64,000 bases of DNA from Sanguibacter gelidistatuariae (GTDB taxonomy: Bacteria; Actinomycetota; Actinomycetes; Actinomycetales; Cellulomonadaceae). This document shows positions 41,196 through 50,719 of the stretch, piece by piece. The notes below the pieces were generated by a model. It was given only the letters and a program-made list of their open reading frames with translations, had not been told where the DNA came from and did not search any database. The position numbers and the translations under genes are program-made. How positions within the stretch are numbered: position 1 is the stretch's first letter; the number at the start of each line of letters is the position of its first letter. Where the stretch lies: the NCBI RefSeq assembly GCF_900096585.1, contig NZ_FMYH01000001.1, forward strand, positions 620,001 to 684,000. Reading direction: 5' to 3'.

Positions 41196-44100
41196 GTGCT
41201 TCTTTTGCTCGTTGCCCACGCTGTCTTGGCACTAGCCGCGCCCGCACTGGTCTCCTGGATGGGCCGCCGCGCGTTCCTGGTCATGGCCATCGCGCCGGCC
41301 TCCGCAGCGATCTATGCGCTCAGCTGGACCGGCCGCGTGATGAACGGTGAGCACCCGACCCAGGTGGTCGAGTGGATCCCCACGATCGGGCTCAGCCTCT
41401 CCTTCCGCATGGATACCCTGACGTGGCTCATGCTGCTGCTGGTCGGCGGCGTCGGCGCGCTCGTCCTCGTCTACTGCTCGGCCTACTTCGCGGCGTCCGC
41501 ATCCGGGCTGCGCAAGTTCGGCGGCGTGCTCACCGCCTTCGCCGGCGCGATGGTCGGCCTGGTCACCGCGGACGACATGCTCTTGATGTTCATGTTCTGG
41601 GAGCTGACGACTGTCTTCTCCTACCTGCTCATCGGCCACTATCACGAGCGCAAGGCGAGCCGCCGGGCGGCCATGCAGGCGATCATCGTCACCACGGCGG
41701 GCGGCCTGGCGATGCTCGTCGGAGTCGTCATCCTCGGCCAGACCTCCACAACCGGCTACAGCCTCTCCGGCCTGCTCGCGAACCCACCGGAGGGCACCGC
41801 CGTCACCGCCGCGGTCGTCTGCCTGCTCGTGGGCGCGGCGTCGAAGGCCGCGCTCATCCCGACCCACTTCTGGCTGCCCGCGGCGATGGCCGCCCCGACC
41901 CCGGTCAGCGCGTACCTGCACGCCGCCGCGATGGTCAAGGCCGGCGTGTACCTCGTCGCCCGCTTCGCCCCCGCCTACTCCCACCTGTCCGTGTGGGTCA
42001 CGATCGTCGTCGCGGCCGGATGCGGGACGCTGCTGCTCGGGGGATACCGCGCGCTTCGCCAGAACGACCTCAAACTCATCCTCGCCTACGGGACCGTGTC
42101 CCAGCTCGGCCTGATCGTGCTCCTGGTTGGCCTCGGTTCGCAGGCCGCGGCCCTCGCCGGGCTTGCGATGATCGGCGCGCACGCGATGTTCAAGGCGGCG
42201 CTCTTCCTCACGGTCGGCATCGTCGACGCCGCGACCGGCACGCGTGACCTGCGCCGCCTCACCGGGGTGGGCCGGGCCATGCCGCTGACCGCGGTCGCGG
42301 GCGTGCTCGCGACCGCGTCCATGATCGGCTTTCCCCCGCTTGCCGGATACGTCGCCAAGGAGGCAGCCCTCGAGGCGCTCGTGCACGACGGCGTCCCGGT
42401 CGGCCCGTCCTGGTTGGGCACCCTGGTCGTCGCGGCGGTCGCGGTCGGTTCTCTGCTCACGGTCGCCTATGGGCTCCGGTTCGTCTGGGGTGCCTTTGCC
42501 ACCAAGAAGCTCCCGCCAGCCATCCCGATCGCGCCGTACACCGCGGAGGGGCACGTGGTCGAGACGACGATGATCGACCCGGCGCACATCAAGAGGCAGT
42601 CCCCGCTGCTCATCGGTCCCGCCCTGACCCTCGCCGTGCTCGGCCTGGTCACGGCCGCCGCCCCGAGCCTGGGGGAGAAGCTGCTCGCTCCGCACGCCGC
42701 GAGCTACGGCGTGGGCGAGCCGGGTCACCTGACACTGTGGGGCGGCGTCGGACCGGCGCTGCTGCTGACCGTCGCGATCCTCGGCCTGGGCGGGGTGCTG
42801 TTCTGGCAACGCCGCACGGTCGAGCGCTTCCAGGCCTCGCTGCCGCACCCGGTCGAGGCGGACCGCGTCTACCGCCGGTCCATGCGCCTGCTCGACGACT
42901 TTGCGGCCGACGTCACCGCCGTAACCCAGCGTGGCTCCCTTCCCTTCTACCTCGGCGCGATCCTCATCGTCCTGGTGATCGGGCCCGGCGGGGTCCTTCT
43001 CGCCCAGACGTCCCTACCGGAGAAGGTCCGGCTCTGGGACAACGCCGCGCAGGTGGCCCCGGTCATCATCATCGTCGTGGCCTCGATCCTCGCCGCGCGC
43101 TCCCGACGGCGGCTCAAGGCCGTCCTGATCATGGGCTTCGCCGGATACTCGGTCGCCTTCCTCTTCCTCCTGCACGGCGCCCCGGACCTCGCGCTGACCC
43201 AGGTGCTCGTGGAGACCGTGACCCTTGTGGTCATGGTCCTCGTGCTGCGTCGCCTCCCGCCGTACTTCTCCGACCGCCCCCTGGCGATGAGCCGGTGGGT
43301 CCGGCTCGGCATCGCGGTCGCGGTCGGCATCGTGGTCATGGGGCTTGCGCTGATCATCCCGGGCGCGCGGATGCACGAGGCAGTCTCGGCGAACTTCCCG
43401 GAGGAGGCCTACAAGTTCGGCGGCGGCAAGAACATCGTCAACGTCACGCTTGTCGACATCCGCGCCTGGGACACGATGGGGGAGATCTCGGTCCTGCTCG
43501 TCGCGGCGACCGGCGTCGCCTCCCTCGTCTTCCTCAGCCGCCGCGGCGGGGAGATCTTCCGTGCGCAGAACGTCATCGACGACACGTCGAAGACGTACCG
43601 CGTGTGGGCCGCCCAGACCGAGGCCGACGCCCCGGCCGGGGTCCCCGCCTTCTACAAAGAGCGTTTCACCGCCCGTGCGGCCACGGCCGGACTGTCCACC
43701 GCAGCGGAGATATCAGCCGCCGCGGTCGCGGCAGCCTCGGCCGAGAAGCAGGCCGCACCCCAGCGCCAGCGGGTGTGGCTGCCCGCCGGCAAGACCCTCG
43801 CGCCGCTGCGCCGCTCGGTGATCTTCGAGGTGGTCACCCGGCTGCTCTTCCACTCGATGATCATCTTCGCTGTGTTCCTGCTCTTCTCCGGGCACAACGC
43901 ACCCGGAGGCGGCTTCGCGGCCGGGATCGTCGTCGGCATCGCGCTGATCGTCCGCTACCTCGCGGGCGGGCGGTACGAGCTCGGCGAGGCGCTCCCGGTG
44001 CAGCCGGGTGTCCTGCTCGGGACGGGACTCTTCCTCTCCGCCGGGGTCGGGCTCGGTGCGCTGATCCTCGGGGGTGAGGTGCTGCAGAGCGTCATCGTGC

Positions 44101-44375
44101 AGTTCGACCTGCCGGCCTTCGGCCAGGTCAAGCTGGTCACCTCGCTGTTCTTCGACCTCGGGGTGTTCCTCGTGGTCATCGGGCTGATCCTGGACATCCT
44201 GCGTTCGCTCGGCGCCGAGATCGACCGGCAGATCGACATTGCGCTCCCGGAGAGCTCGCTCTTCGCCGCGGTCACGAAGGGCGGCGGCACGACGGCGCCT
44301 GCCACGGCCATGCCGACCAGCACGACGCCGGCCGCTCCCACGACACCCGGCGCCGGCGAAGGGAGCCAACCGTGA
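41196..44375 (+). CDS. mrpA: Na+/H+ antiporter subunit A, MrpA-MrpB fusion
   Basis: 1059 residues with over 20 membrane helices. It is homologous to NuoL/MrpA: GGLAMLVGVVILG, KAALIPTHFWLPAAMAAPTP with its conserved Lys and SAYLHAAAMVKAGVYL. The C-terminal ~200 residues are the MnhB domain (LLFSGHNAPGGGFAAGIVVG), so no separate mrpB is needed. With the next five genes it forms the multi-subunit Mrp complex that exchanges Na+ for H+ in the membrane. The GTG start is preceded by GGAG. The 179-base leader upstream is AT-richer than its surroundings (TTGATAAACTG near 41084) and may hold the operon promoter. Confidence 0.96.
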   Translation: MLLLLVAHAVLALAAPALVSWMGRRAFLVMAIAPASAAIYALSWTGRVMNGEHPTQVVEWIPTIGLSLSFRMDTLTWLMLLLVGGVGALVLVYCSAYFAASASGLRKFGGVLTAFAGAMVGLVTADDMLLMFMFWELTTVFSYLLIGHYHERKASRRAAMQAIIVTTAGGLAMLVGVVILGQTSTTGYSLSGLLANPPEGTAVTAAVVCLLVGAASKAALIPTHFWLPAAMAAPTPVSAYLHAAAMVKAGVYLVARFAPAYSHLSVWVTIVVAAGCGTLLLGGYRALRQNDLKLILAYGTVSQLGLIVLLVGLGSQAAALAGLAMIGAHAMFKAALFLTVGIVDAATGTRDLRRLTGVGRAMPLTAVAGVLATASMIGFPPLAGYVAKEAALEALVHDGVPVGPSWLGTLVVAAVAVGSLLTVAYGLRFVWGAFATKKLPPAIPIAPYTAEGHVVETTMIDPAHIKRQSPLLIGPALTLAVLGLVTAAAPSLGEKLLAPHAASYGVGEPGHLTLWGGVGPALLLTVAILGLGGVLFWQRRTVERFQASLPHPVEADRVYRRSMRLLDDFAADVTAVTQRGSLPFYLGAILIVLVIGPGGVLLAQTSLPEKVRLWDNAAQVAPVIIIVVASILAARSRRRLKAVLIMGFAGYSVAFLFLLHGAPDLALTQVLVETVTLVVMVLVLRRLPPYFSDRPLAMSRWVRLGIAVAVGIVVMGLALIIPGARMHEAVSANFPEEAYKFGGGKNIVNVTLVDIRAWDTMGEISVLLVAATGVASLVFLSRRGGEIFRAQNVIDDTSKTYRVWAAQTEADAPAGVPAFYKERFTARAATAGLSTAAEISAAAVAAASAEKQAAPQRQRVWLPAGKTLAPLRRSVIFEVVTRLLFHSMIIFAVFLLFSGHNAPGGGFAAGIVVGIALIVRYLAGGRYELGEALPVQPGVLLGTGLFLSAGVGLGALILGGEVLQSVIVQFDLPAFGQVKLVTSLFFDLGVFLVVIGLILDILRSLGAEIDRQIDIALPESSLFAAVTKGGGTTAPATAMPTSTTPAAPTTPGAGEGSQP

Positions 44376-44842
44376 TCGACATGAGCCCCAACATCGTCCT
44401 CGTGGTCGCCATCGGCGCCCTGTTCATCACCGGCGTGTATCTGCTCCTCGAGCGCAGCCTGACGCGGGTGCTGATCGGGTTCATCCTCATCGGCAACGGG
44501 GCGAACCTGCTCTTCCTCGTCGCCGGTGGACGGGCCGGTGGCCCGCCGATCATCGGGCAGACGCCCGTGGAGGACATGAGCGATCCGCTGCCGCAGGCGA
44601 TGGTGCTCACCGCGATCGTCATCACGCTCGCCCTGACCGCCTTCATCCTCGCCATGGCCTACCGCTCGTGGCAGCTGCACGGCCACGACGAGGTCCAGGA
44701 CGACCTCGAAGACCGCCGCATCGTGCGCCTCGCGGCAAAGAACGCCCCGACGTACAACGACACCGACTCGATCGAGGACTCAGAGACCATTGACGAACAG
44801 GCAGCCGAGGCTCGTGACGAGACCGGGAACGGTGTCGCGTGA
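44372..44842 (+). CDS. mrpC: Na+/H+ antiporter subunit C
   Basis: 156 residues, NuoK-like, with three membrane helices (NIVLVVAIGALFITGVYLLL; GFILIGNGANLLFLVAGG; TAIVITLALTAFILAMAY) and the family motif LIGFILIGNGANL. The GTG start overlaps the mrpA stop (GTGA) and its end overlaps mrpD. The ~50-residue acidic tail is longer than in most MrpC proteins. Confidence 0.95.
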   Translation: MIDMSPNIVLVVAIGALFITGVYLLLERSLTRVLIGFILIGNGANLLFLVAGGRAGGPPIIGQTPVEDMSDPLPQAMVLTAIVITLALTAFILAMAYRSWQLHGHDEVQDDLEDRRIVRLAAKNAPTYNDTDSIEDSETIDEQAAEARDETGNGVA

Positions 44843-46434
44843 GTGAGTTCACCTGGCTCGTGCCGCTGCCCGTCGTCATGCCCCTGTTCGCCGCGGGGCT
44901 GACCCTTGCCCTGTACCGGCACCCGCGCGCCCAGCGGATCATCTCCGTCGTCGCGCTGTCCCTCATGGTGGTGGCCGGCGTCGGCCTGCTGGTCCTGGCG
45001 GACTCAGGCCCGGTCATCGTCGACATCGGTGGCTGGGCGGCCCCGGTGGGCATCGACCTGGTCGCCGATCGACTCTCCTCGCTCATGCTCACCGTGTCCA
45101 GCACGGTCCTGCTCTGCGTGCTCCTGTACTCCCTCGGCCAGGGCGTGACCGACGGCGACGAGGCCGCGCCGGTCTCGATCTACCACCCGACGTACCTCGT
45201 GCTGGCGGCCGGTGTCTCGAACGCCTTCCTCGCCGGTGACCTCTTCAACCTCTACGTCGGCTTCGAGATCCTGCTCGCGGCGAGCTACGTGCTGCTCACC
45301 CTGGGCGGGACGGGGGAGCGGATCCGTGCCGGGTCCATCTACGTCGTGGTCGCGCTGCTGTCGTCACTGATCTTCCTCGTGGCGATCGCGATGATCTACG
45401 CGGCCACCGGCACCGTGAACCTGGCCCAGCTCGCCCAACGCCTGCCCGAGATCGACCCGGGCGTGAGGCTGGTGCTCCAGCTGCTCCTGCTGCTGGCCTT
45501 CGGGATCAAGGCCGCCATCTTCCCGCTCTCGGCGTGGCTGCCGGACTCCTACCCGACCGCGCCAGCCCCCGTCACGGCCGTGTTCGCGGGCCTGCTGACC
45601 AAGGTCGGCGTGTACGCGATCATGCGGACGCAGACGTTGCTGTTCACCGACGGGCGGCTGGACACCCTGCTCATGTGGCTCGCGCTGGCCACGATGGTGA
45701 TCGGGATCCTGGGTGCGGTCGCGCAGAACGACATCAAACGTCTGCTCTCCTTCACCCTGGTCAGCCACATCGGCTACATGATCTTCGGCATCGCCCTGGC
45801 CTCCAAGGCCGGGCTGGGCGCCTCGATCTTCTACGTCGCCCACCACATCACCGTCCAGACGACGTTGTTCCTCGTCGTCGGGCTCATCGAGCGCAGAGGC
45901 GGCACGACGTCGCTCGAACGCCTGGGCGGGCTGGCCAAGCTCGCGCCCGGGCTGGCGATCTTGTTCTTCATCCCGGCGATGAACCTCGCCGGCATCCCAC
46001 CGCTGTCCGGCTTCCTCGGCAAGGTCGGCCTGCTCGAGGCGGGGGTCGCCCAGGGCACGCCGCTCGCCTACACCCTGGTCATCGGCAGCGTCGTCACCTC
46101 GTTGCTCACCCTGTATGCGATCGTCAAGGCCTGGAACAAGGCGTTCTGGCAGACGCCGCCCGAGGCGCTCCCCGAGGCACTCCTGCCCGGGACGATGGTC
46201 GGCCCGACGGCGGCCCTGGTCGGCCTGGGCCTGCTGCTCACCGCGGTCTCCGGCCCGCTCTACGCCTATGCCGACCGGGCGGCCGGGACGATGATGGAAC
46301 CTTCGAACTACATCGACGCGGTGCTCGACTCGACCGGCCGGGGGCAGGGCGACTCGACGCTGACCACGGACGGCACCTCGCCCGCCGACGATCCCACGTC
46401 CACCGACGACGCGACCCAGGGAGGCGACTCATGA
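44839..46434 (+). CDS. mrpD: Na+/H+ antiporter subunit D
   Basis: 531 residues, NuoN/MrpD-like with about 14 membrane helices. Conserved segments are FLAGDLFNLYVGFEILL with the essential Glu, FGIKAAIFPLSAWLPDSYPT with the Lys, and a TKVGVYAIMRT segment. It begins in the mrpC stop (GTGA) and ends in the mrpE start (ATGA). The C-terminal 45 residues are a hydrophilic Asp/Thr/Ser tail. Confidence 0.96.
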   Translation: MSEFTWLVPLPVVMPLFAAGLTLALYRHPRAQRIISVVALSLMVVAGVGLLVLADSGPVIVDIGGWAAPVGIDLVADRLSSLMLTVSSTVLLCVLLYSLGQGVTDGDEAAPVSIYHPTYLVLAAGVSNAFLAGDLFNLYVGFEILLAASYVLLTLGGTGERIRAGSIYVVVALLSSLIFLVAIAMIYAATGTVNLAQLAQRLPEIDPGVRLVLQLLLLLAFGIKAAIFPLSAWLPDSYPTAPAPVTAVFAGLLTKVGVYAIMRTQTLLFTDGRLDTLLMWLALATMVIGILGAVAQNDIKRLLSFTLVSHIGYMIFGIALASKAGLGASIFYVAHHITVQTTLFLVVGLIERRGGTTSLERLGGLAKLAPGLAILFFIPAMNLAGIPPLSGFLGKVGLLEAGVAQGTPLAYTLVIGSVVTSLLTLYAIVKAWNKAFWQTPPEALPEALLPGTMVGPTAALVGLGLLLTAVSGPLYAYADRAAGTMMEPSNYIDAVLDSTGRGQGDSTLTTDGTSPADDPTSTDDATQGGDS

Positions 46435-47069
46435 CGTTCCACCGCCGACGGGCCAAGCTCGCCGCGCAGTGGCCCACGATCCTGTGGCTCGCCGTCGTGT
46501 GGGTGCTGCTCTGGGGCGACATGAGCTGGGGCAACATCGTGGCCGGCATCATCATCGCGGTGATTGTCACCGTCGTGATGCCGCTGCCGCCCATCGCCTT
46601 CCACGGCCGGGTCCGCCCGCTCGGCGTCCTGGCGCTGTTCGTGCGTTTCGCGGCCGACCTGGTGGTCGCCTCGATCCAGGTGAGCATGCAGGCGTTCAAC
46701 TTCGGCCACACCCCGCGCGGCGCGGTCGTGGGTGTCCGCCTACGCAGCTCCTCCGACCTGTACCTGACACTCGTGGCCGAGCTCAGCACGTTGGTCCCGG
46801 GGTCTCTGGTGATCGAGGCGCACCGGCTCACCGGGATGCTCTACCTCCACGTCCTCGACCTGGAGAGCTACGGCGGCGTCGACAAGGTCCGTGACGACGT
46901 CCACGCCCTGGAGGCGCGGGTGCTGCGTGCACTGGCCTCGGACGAGGAGCTCGCGCTGGCCGGGGTGGCACGGACGCGACGCGGACAGGCTGCCCTCGAC
47001 GCTCAGCGGGCGCTCGAGGCCCATGGCGCACTCGACGTACACGACCGCACGACGAAGGAGCCGTCATGA
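46431..47069 (+). CDS. mrpE: Na+/H+ antiporter subunit E
   Basis: 212 residues. The MrpE family pattern is seen with two or three N-terminal helices (ILWLAVVWVLLWGDMSWGN, GIIIAVIVTVVMPLPP) and the conserved VRLRSSSDLYLTLVAELSTL followed by PGSLVIE. The ATG overlaps the mrpD stop. A ~45-residue charged C-terminal extension follows the core. Confidence 0.95.
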   Translation: MTFHRRRAKLAAQWPTILWLAVVWVLLWGDMSWGNIVAGIIIAVIVTVVMPLPPIAFHGRVRPLGVLALFVRFAADLVVASIQVSMQAFNFGHTPRGAVVGVRLRSSSDLYLTLVAELSTLVPGSLVIEAHRLTGMLYLHVLDLESYGGVDKVRDDVHALEARVLRALASDEELALAGVARTRRGQAALDAQRALEAHGALDVHDRTTKEPS

Positions 47070-47503
47070 TCTTCGTCGCGATCGTCTGCGCTGCCCTGCT
47101 GATGGGTGCGGCCGTCCTGGCCCTCATCCGTGCCGAACGTGGGCCGAGCATGCTCGACCGCACGGTCGCGCTCGACGTGTTCGTCACGGCCCTGGTGGGT
47201 GGGGTGGTCCTGGAGTCTGCGATGACGGGGCGGACGGACACGTTGCCCCTCCTCGTGGTGCTGTCCCTGGTCGGCTTCGTCGGATCGGTCACGATCGCTC
47301 GCTTCGCCTCGGCAGAGCCCAAGGGCGAGGGCCGGGTGCGCAGCGCCGAGGAGATCGCCCTCGAGGAGGCCATCCGGGAGGGCAGGGAGGTCGACACGTC
47401 CATAGTGGCCCCTGCGGCGCGGGACTTCCATGAACCCAAGTACCCCAGCGGTCCGCGCACCGGCGTGGACCAGGACCCGCAGGAGAAGGCAGGGGAGCGA
47501 TGA
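47066..47503 (+). CDS. mrpF: Na+/H+ antiporter subunit F
   Basis: 145 residues with three membrane helices and the MrpF motif AERGPSMLDRTVALDVF. The C-terminal ~55 residues form a charged extension. The start overlaps the mrpE stop and the end overlaps mrpG, keeping the operon gapless. Confidence 0.94.
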   Translation: MIFVAIVCAALLMGAAVLALIRAERGPSMLDRTVALDVFVTALVGGVVLESAMTGRTDTLPLLVVLSLVGFVGSVTIARFASAEPKGEGRVRSAEEIALEEAIREGREVDTSIVAPAARDFHEPKYPSGPRTGVDQDPQEKAGER

Positions 47504-47910
47504 GCTGGACGACGGTTGCTGATGTGGCCGCGGGGATCTGCCTCGTGTCCGGTGCGTTCCTCGCCTTCGCGGCCGGCGTCGGCGTGCTCCGGTTCCCGGA
47601 CCTACTGGCCCGCATGCACGCCGGCACCAAGCCGCAGGTGCTGGGGCTCATCTTGCTGCTCACGGGTGAGGCGCTGCGGGTGCGCAACATGCAGGTCGTC
47701 GGCATGCTCGTGCTCATCGCGATCTTCCAGCTGCTCACTGCTCCGGTGGCCGCGCACATGGTCGGCAGGGCCGGTTACCGCACGGGCAAGGTTCGCAGCG
47801 ACTTGCTCGTCGTCGACGAGCTCACCGCCGACCACTTCCAGTCCGCGGTCCCCACCCCGCGCCCCGAGGCCGACCACGGCCTCGACAACCCCGCCCCCCG
47901 CAAAGACTGA
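47500..47910 (+). CDS. mrpG: Na+/H+ antiporter subunit G
   Basis: 136 residues with three membrane helices and the MrpG/MnhG signature GVLRFPDLLARMHAGTKPQ, followed by a VLGLILLLTGEALR helix and TAPVAAHMVGRAGYR. It is the last gene of the operon; the palindromic element at 47949 begins 39 bases after it. Confidence 0.95.
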   Translation: MSWTTVADVAAGICLVSGAFLAFAAGVGVLRFPDLLARMHAGTKPQVLGLILLLTGEALRVRNMQVVGMLVLIAIFQLLTAPVAAHMVGRAGYRTGKVRSDLLVVDELTADHFQSAVPTPRPEADHGLDNPAPRKD

Positions 47911-47948
47911 TGCCCAGCCCCTCCGCCCCGTCCGCTCCCGCCCCGTCC

Positions 47949-48049
47949 GCCGAACTCGTAAACGGTTCGCCGAGCTCGTGAACTAGGCCGGTTTCCCCGC
48001 CAGCTCGGCCTGTGGCTCACGAGTTCGGCGACTGATTCACGAGCTCGGC
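47949..48049. repeat. Nested palindromic element, family B copy 2 (101 bp)
   Basis: GCCGAACTCGTAA (47949-47961) and GCCGAGCTCGTGA (47969-47981) are followed by TCACGAGTTCGGC (48017-48029) and TCACGAGCTCGGC (48037-48049). Unit order, spacing and total length match the copy at 38327-38427, while the loop sequence differs. It lies between mrpG and the LppM-like lipoprotein gene, which converge. Confidence 0.9.
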
Positions 48050-48183
48050 CGGGGGACGGACCGGGCGGGAGTCGGACCGGTCGGGAGTCGGACCGGGCGG
48101 GGGCGGACCAGGGCGCTCCCGACTTTGCCCGGCGCAGGATCCCGATCCGATCCACATGTTTCGGCCGGTGACCCGCGATGCGC
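48050..48183. other. Gene-free spacer with GGTCGGAGTCGGACC-type repeats
   Basis: Between the palindromic element and the terminator hairpin there is a short run of imperfect ACCGGGCGGGAGTCGG / ACCGGTCGGGAGTCGG units (about 48060-48105). No credible coding frame is seen. Confidence 0.4.
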
Positions 48184-48221
48184 GCACGTGTGGCCCGTCG
48201 CCTGAGCGACGGGCCACACGT
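48184..48221. terminator. Hairpin terminator after LppM-like gene 1
   Basis: CACGTGTGGCCCGTCGC and its exact complement form a 17-bp stem with a CTGA loop, 30 bases past the stop at 48251. The upper stem GTGGCCCGTCGC is the same as in the hairpin after the second LppM-like gene (50649-50674). Confidence 0.75.
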
Positions 48222-48250
48222 GTCTACGGGGTGTTCTCTGGGTCAGAGCG

Positions 48251-49357
48251 TCACGGCTGCTGGCCCCATTGTGGGGGCTGCTGGTCGCCGGACTGCGCGG
48301 GCGGTCCCCAGGCCTGTCCGGGCTGAGCGGCCTGACCGGGCTGGCCCGCCTGACCTGGCTGCTGACCGGGCTGGCCCGCTTGGCCGGGCTGCTGCCCATA
48401 CTGCTGACCAGGCTGTTGTCCGTACTGGCTGGGTGCCTGGCCATACTGCTGACCGGGCTGACCGGGCTGACCGGGCTGACCGGGCTGGCCGTACTGCTGG
48501 CCCCACGGCTGCTGCGCGCCGGGCTGGCCCGGACCCTGCTGGTAGGAGTCCCACGCCTGTGGCGCACCGGGAGCTCCGGGGCCACCCTGACCGCCGTTGT
48601 TGCGGCCCCGGAGCGCGAGCCAGACGACCAGTCCGATGATCACGAGGGCGCCGACGCCGATGCCGCTCCACAGGATCCAGTTCACGCCGTCGGAGTCGTC
48701 GGCCGTGTCAGCGTCGGCCTTGTCGGTGGCCGCATCTGTGGCGCTGTCCGTCGCGTCGTCCGCTGCATCTGTCGTCGCGTCGTCGCTGGGAGCGGACCCG
48801 CCGGACCCGCTCGCCTCGCCGCGGGCGTCGAGGGTGAGGAGCTCGCCGTAGGTCGCGACCCACGTCACGGTGTTGCCGCTGACCTCGCCGTTGGACTCGA
48901 GGACCTCACCGGGGAAGGTGACGCTGAACTGGATGTCCATCGAGTCCGCGATGTCGGCCCCGCCCATGCCCGAGCTGTCGAGCTCGTCCTCGGTGAGGTC
49001 CAGCTCGCCAGAGACGACGAACTCGTCGCCTTCGCGCGTGATCGTCATCCCGGATCCGGAGGTCTCGCTCAGCGGAGTGTTGTCGAAGACGAACTCTTGA
49101 CCGGTGTAGCCGTCCTGCTTGTAGGGGAGGGTCGTGACCTCGGATGGCATGTCCGTGGCGAGGGAGTCCGCCGCCTGGCCCCACAGCTCGTCGGCGGTCA
49201 TCCCGGCCGCCTCGGCGGCCTCGTCCGAGATCGCCATGATCATCGAGCCGTCGATCGTGTCGTCCTCGTTGATGACGAACGCCGTGTGCATCCGCATGCA
49301 GCCGCTCAGCGTGAGGGCCAGCACCGCACCCGCCGCGATCGCTGTGGCTCTTTTCAT
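48251..49357 (-). CDS. LppM-like lipoprotein with C-terminal membrane helix and Gly-Gln-Pro tail (copy 1)
   Basis: 368 residues from the ATG at 49357. The lipobox is LSGC with Cys20. The LppM-like domain (~21-185) has the pattern FVINEDDTIDGSMIMAIS, and ends with a beta strand region. An Asp/Ala/Thr-rich linker, one membrane helix (WILWSGIGVGALVIIGLVVW) and a ~110-residue tail of GQPGQ/QQYGQ repeats complete it. With both lipid anchor and helix, the domain would be held outside the membrane and the tail inside. Function is unknown. A paralogue with the same plan is at 50720-51820. A bulk shadow frame upstream is not part of the gene. Confidence 0.88.
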   Translation of the reverse strand: MKRATAIAAGAVLALTLSGCMRMHTAFVINEDDTIDGSMIMAISDEAAEAAGMTADELWGQAADSLATDMPSEVTTLPYKQDGYTGQEFVFDNTPLSETSGSGMTITREGDEFVVSGELDLTEDELDSSGMGGADIADSMDIQFSVTFPGEVLESNGEVSGNTVTWVATYGELLTLDARGEASGSGGSAPSDDATTDAADDATDSATDAATDKADADTADDSDGVNWILWSGIGVGALVIIGLVVWLALRGRNNGGQGGPGAPGAPQAWDSYQQGPGQPGAQQPWGQQYGQPGQPGQPGQPGQQYGQAPSQYGQQPGQQYGQQPGQAGQPGQQPGQAGQPGQAAQPGQAWGPPAQSGDQQPPQWGQQP

Positions 49358-49533
49358 CGTTCCGCGCGTTCGTCCCACTGTGTAAGCCTTTCGTCCCCGG
49401 GGCCCGCTGGCCTCTCCGGCAGGTCCTTCTACCGAACCCTCGCACGGTGGGACCAGGGAAGTCTCGCACCAGAGCGGGTGAGGGTACTTCTCCCCACCTG
49501 GCTGACCCGCAGCCCGCGGGCAGTCTCTGTCTG

Positions 49534-50526
49534 TCAGTCGGTCGCGACGTGCTCCGCGAGCCAGCCGAAGACCTCGGCAAAGAAGGCCGACCGGGCAGGC
49601 TCGGGTGAGAGCGTGAGGTCGTGGGCGCCACCAGGGATCACTGCGACGGTCACGTCGTTGCCCAAGCCCGGTGCGCGGGCCTGGATCTGGGCGACGTCGA
49701 GCACGCTGTCCGTCGTGGTGATGGCGTCGTGCCAGTTCTTCGCGTCGCCGGAGGCGTCGGAGGTGAGCACGAGGACGGGGCAGCGGATCGAGAGGCCGTG
49801 GGCGATCCGGGCGTGGCCGCGGCGGATGGCCCGGAACCAGCCGGCCCGGACCGGGAAACCCTCGTGCGGCTTGAGGGCGAGGTCGTAGTCCCACTCCCCG
49901 CCGGTCGCCGAGTGCAGCGCCCGGCCGTAGTGAGGGGCGAGCGAGCCGACCTGCACACGCGGCGCCAACGGGCCGAGGATGTCGATGATCGGTGTGACGA
50001 CGGTGCGCGTGAACCAGGGCTCGTTGAGGTCGAACCAGGGGCTGTTGAGCACGAGGGCATCGATCACCGGGTCGGCGCCGGGCTGGGTCCGGGCGTCGGC
50101 CCACAGGCTCGCGACCAGCCCACCCGTGGAGTGCCCGACGACGATGAGCTCGTCGTGATGCTCCTCGGCGCGGATGATCCGGGCGGCCTTGTCGAGCTCT
50201 TCTGCGTAGGCGGACAACCGGGTGACGTAGTTCGGGGTGTGGTGAGGTCGCAGGGACCGACCGTACTTGCGCAGATCGATCGCATAGAAGTCGTAGCCGT
50301 GCGCCTCGAAGGCGTCAGCCATGTGGGTCTGGAAGAAGTAGTCCACGAAGCCGTGGACATAGAGGACGGCCTTCCGGGTGGACGGGCGGCCGGAGCGTCG
50401 CACGAGGGTCGCGACCACCTCGCCCTCCTCATCGGGTGCCAGGTGGAGGATGCGGGCCACCCAGTCGTTGCCGAGGATGTCAGGCTCCCAGGCGATCTCG
50501 GGTGCAGACGGGTGGTGAGCATCCAT
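49534..50526 (-). CDS. Alpha/beta-hydrolase (serine hydrolase) of monoacylglycerol-lipase type
   Basis: 330 residues from the ATG at 50526 with GGAG 8 bases upstream; the longer frame to 50601 lacks a binding site. Alpha/beta-hydrolase motifs are AVLYVHGFVDYFFQ (oxyanion-hole strand), the nucleophile elbow VVGHSTGGL, an Asp in VLTSDASGDAKNW and the catalytic His in PGGAHDLTLS. There is no signal peptide. The substrate is not evident. It lies between the two LppM-like genes in the same orientation, but hairpins and spacers separate them. Confidence 0.88.
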   Translation of the reverse strand: MDAHHPSAPEIAWEPDILGNDWVARILHLAPDEEGEVVATLVRRSGRPSTRKAVLYVHGFVDYFFQTHMADAFEAHGYDFYAIDLRKYGRSLRPHHTPNYVTRLSAYAEELDKAARIIRAEEHHDELIVVGHSTGGLVASLWADARTQPGADPVIDALVLNSPWFDLNEPWFTRTVVTPIIDILGPLAPRVQVGSLAPHYGRALHSATGGEWDYDLALKPHEGFPVRAGWFRAIRRGHARIAHGLSIRCPVLVLTSDASGDAKNWHDAITTTDSVLDVAQIQARAPGLGNDVTVAVIPGGAHDLTLSPEPARSAFFAEVFGWLAEHVATD

Positions 50527-50648
50527 GGGGGTGGCTCCAGACGGCGTAGCTGCAAGCACGCGGGAAGCGTGCGAATCCAGTGTGCCGGGTCCGGCCGACA
50601 CCGTGCCACCTGGTTGGGGCTCGGGGCCGCCCAGCAGGGTTACGACAA

Positions 50649-50674
50649 GTGGCCCGTCGCATGCGACGGGCCAC
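50649..50674. terminator. Hairpin terminator after LppM-like gene 2
   Basis: GTGGCCCGTCGC, AT, GCGACGGGCCAC is a perfect 26-base palindrome 46 bases past the stop at 50720. It shares its stem sequence with the hairpin after LppM-like gene 1. Confidence 0.75.
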
Positions 50675-50719
50675 TCGGCTTGCGGTCACAGGCCCCTATG
50701 GGCCGCGCTTTGGCTGGGA

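Noticed and set aside
48260-48560. CRISPR-like or minisatellite array
   Set aside because: The short periodic repeats are in-frame codons for the Gly-Gln-Pro tail of the lipoprotein; no constant repeat/unique spacer structure. The same holds for 50760-51000 and 60370-60660.
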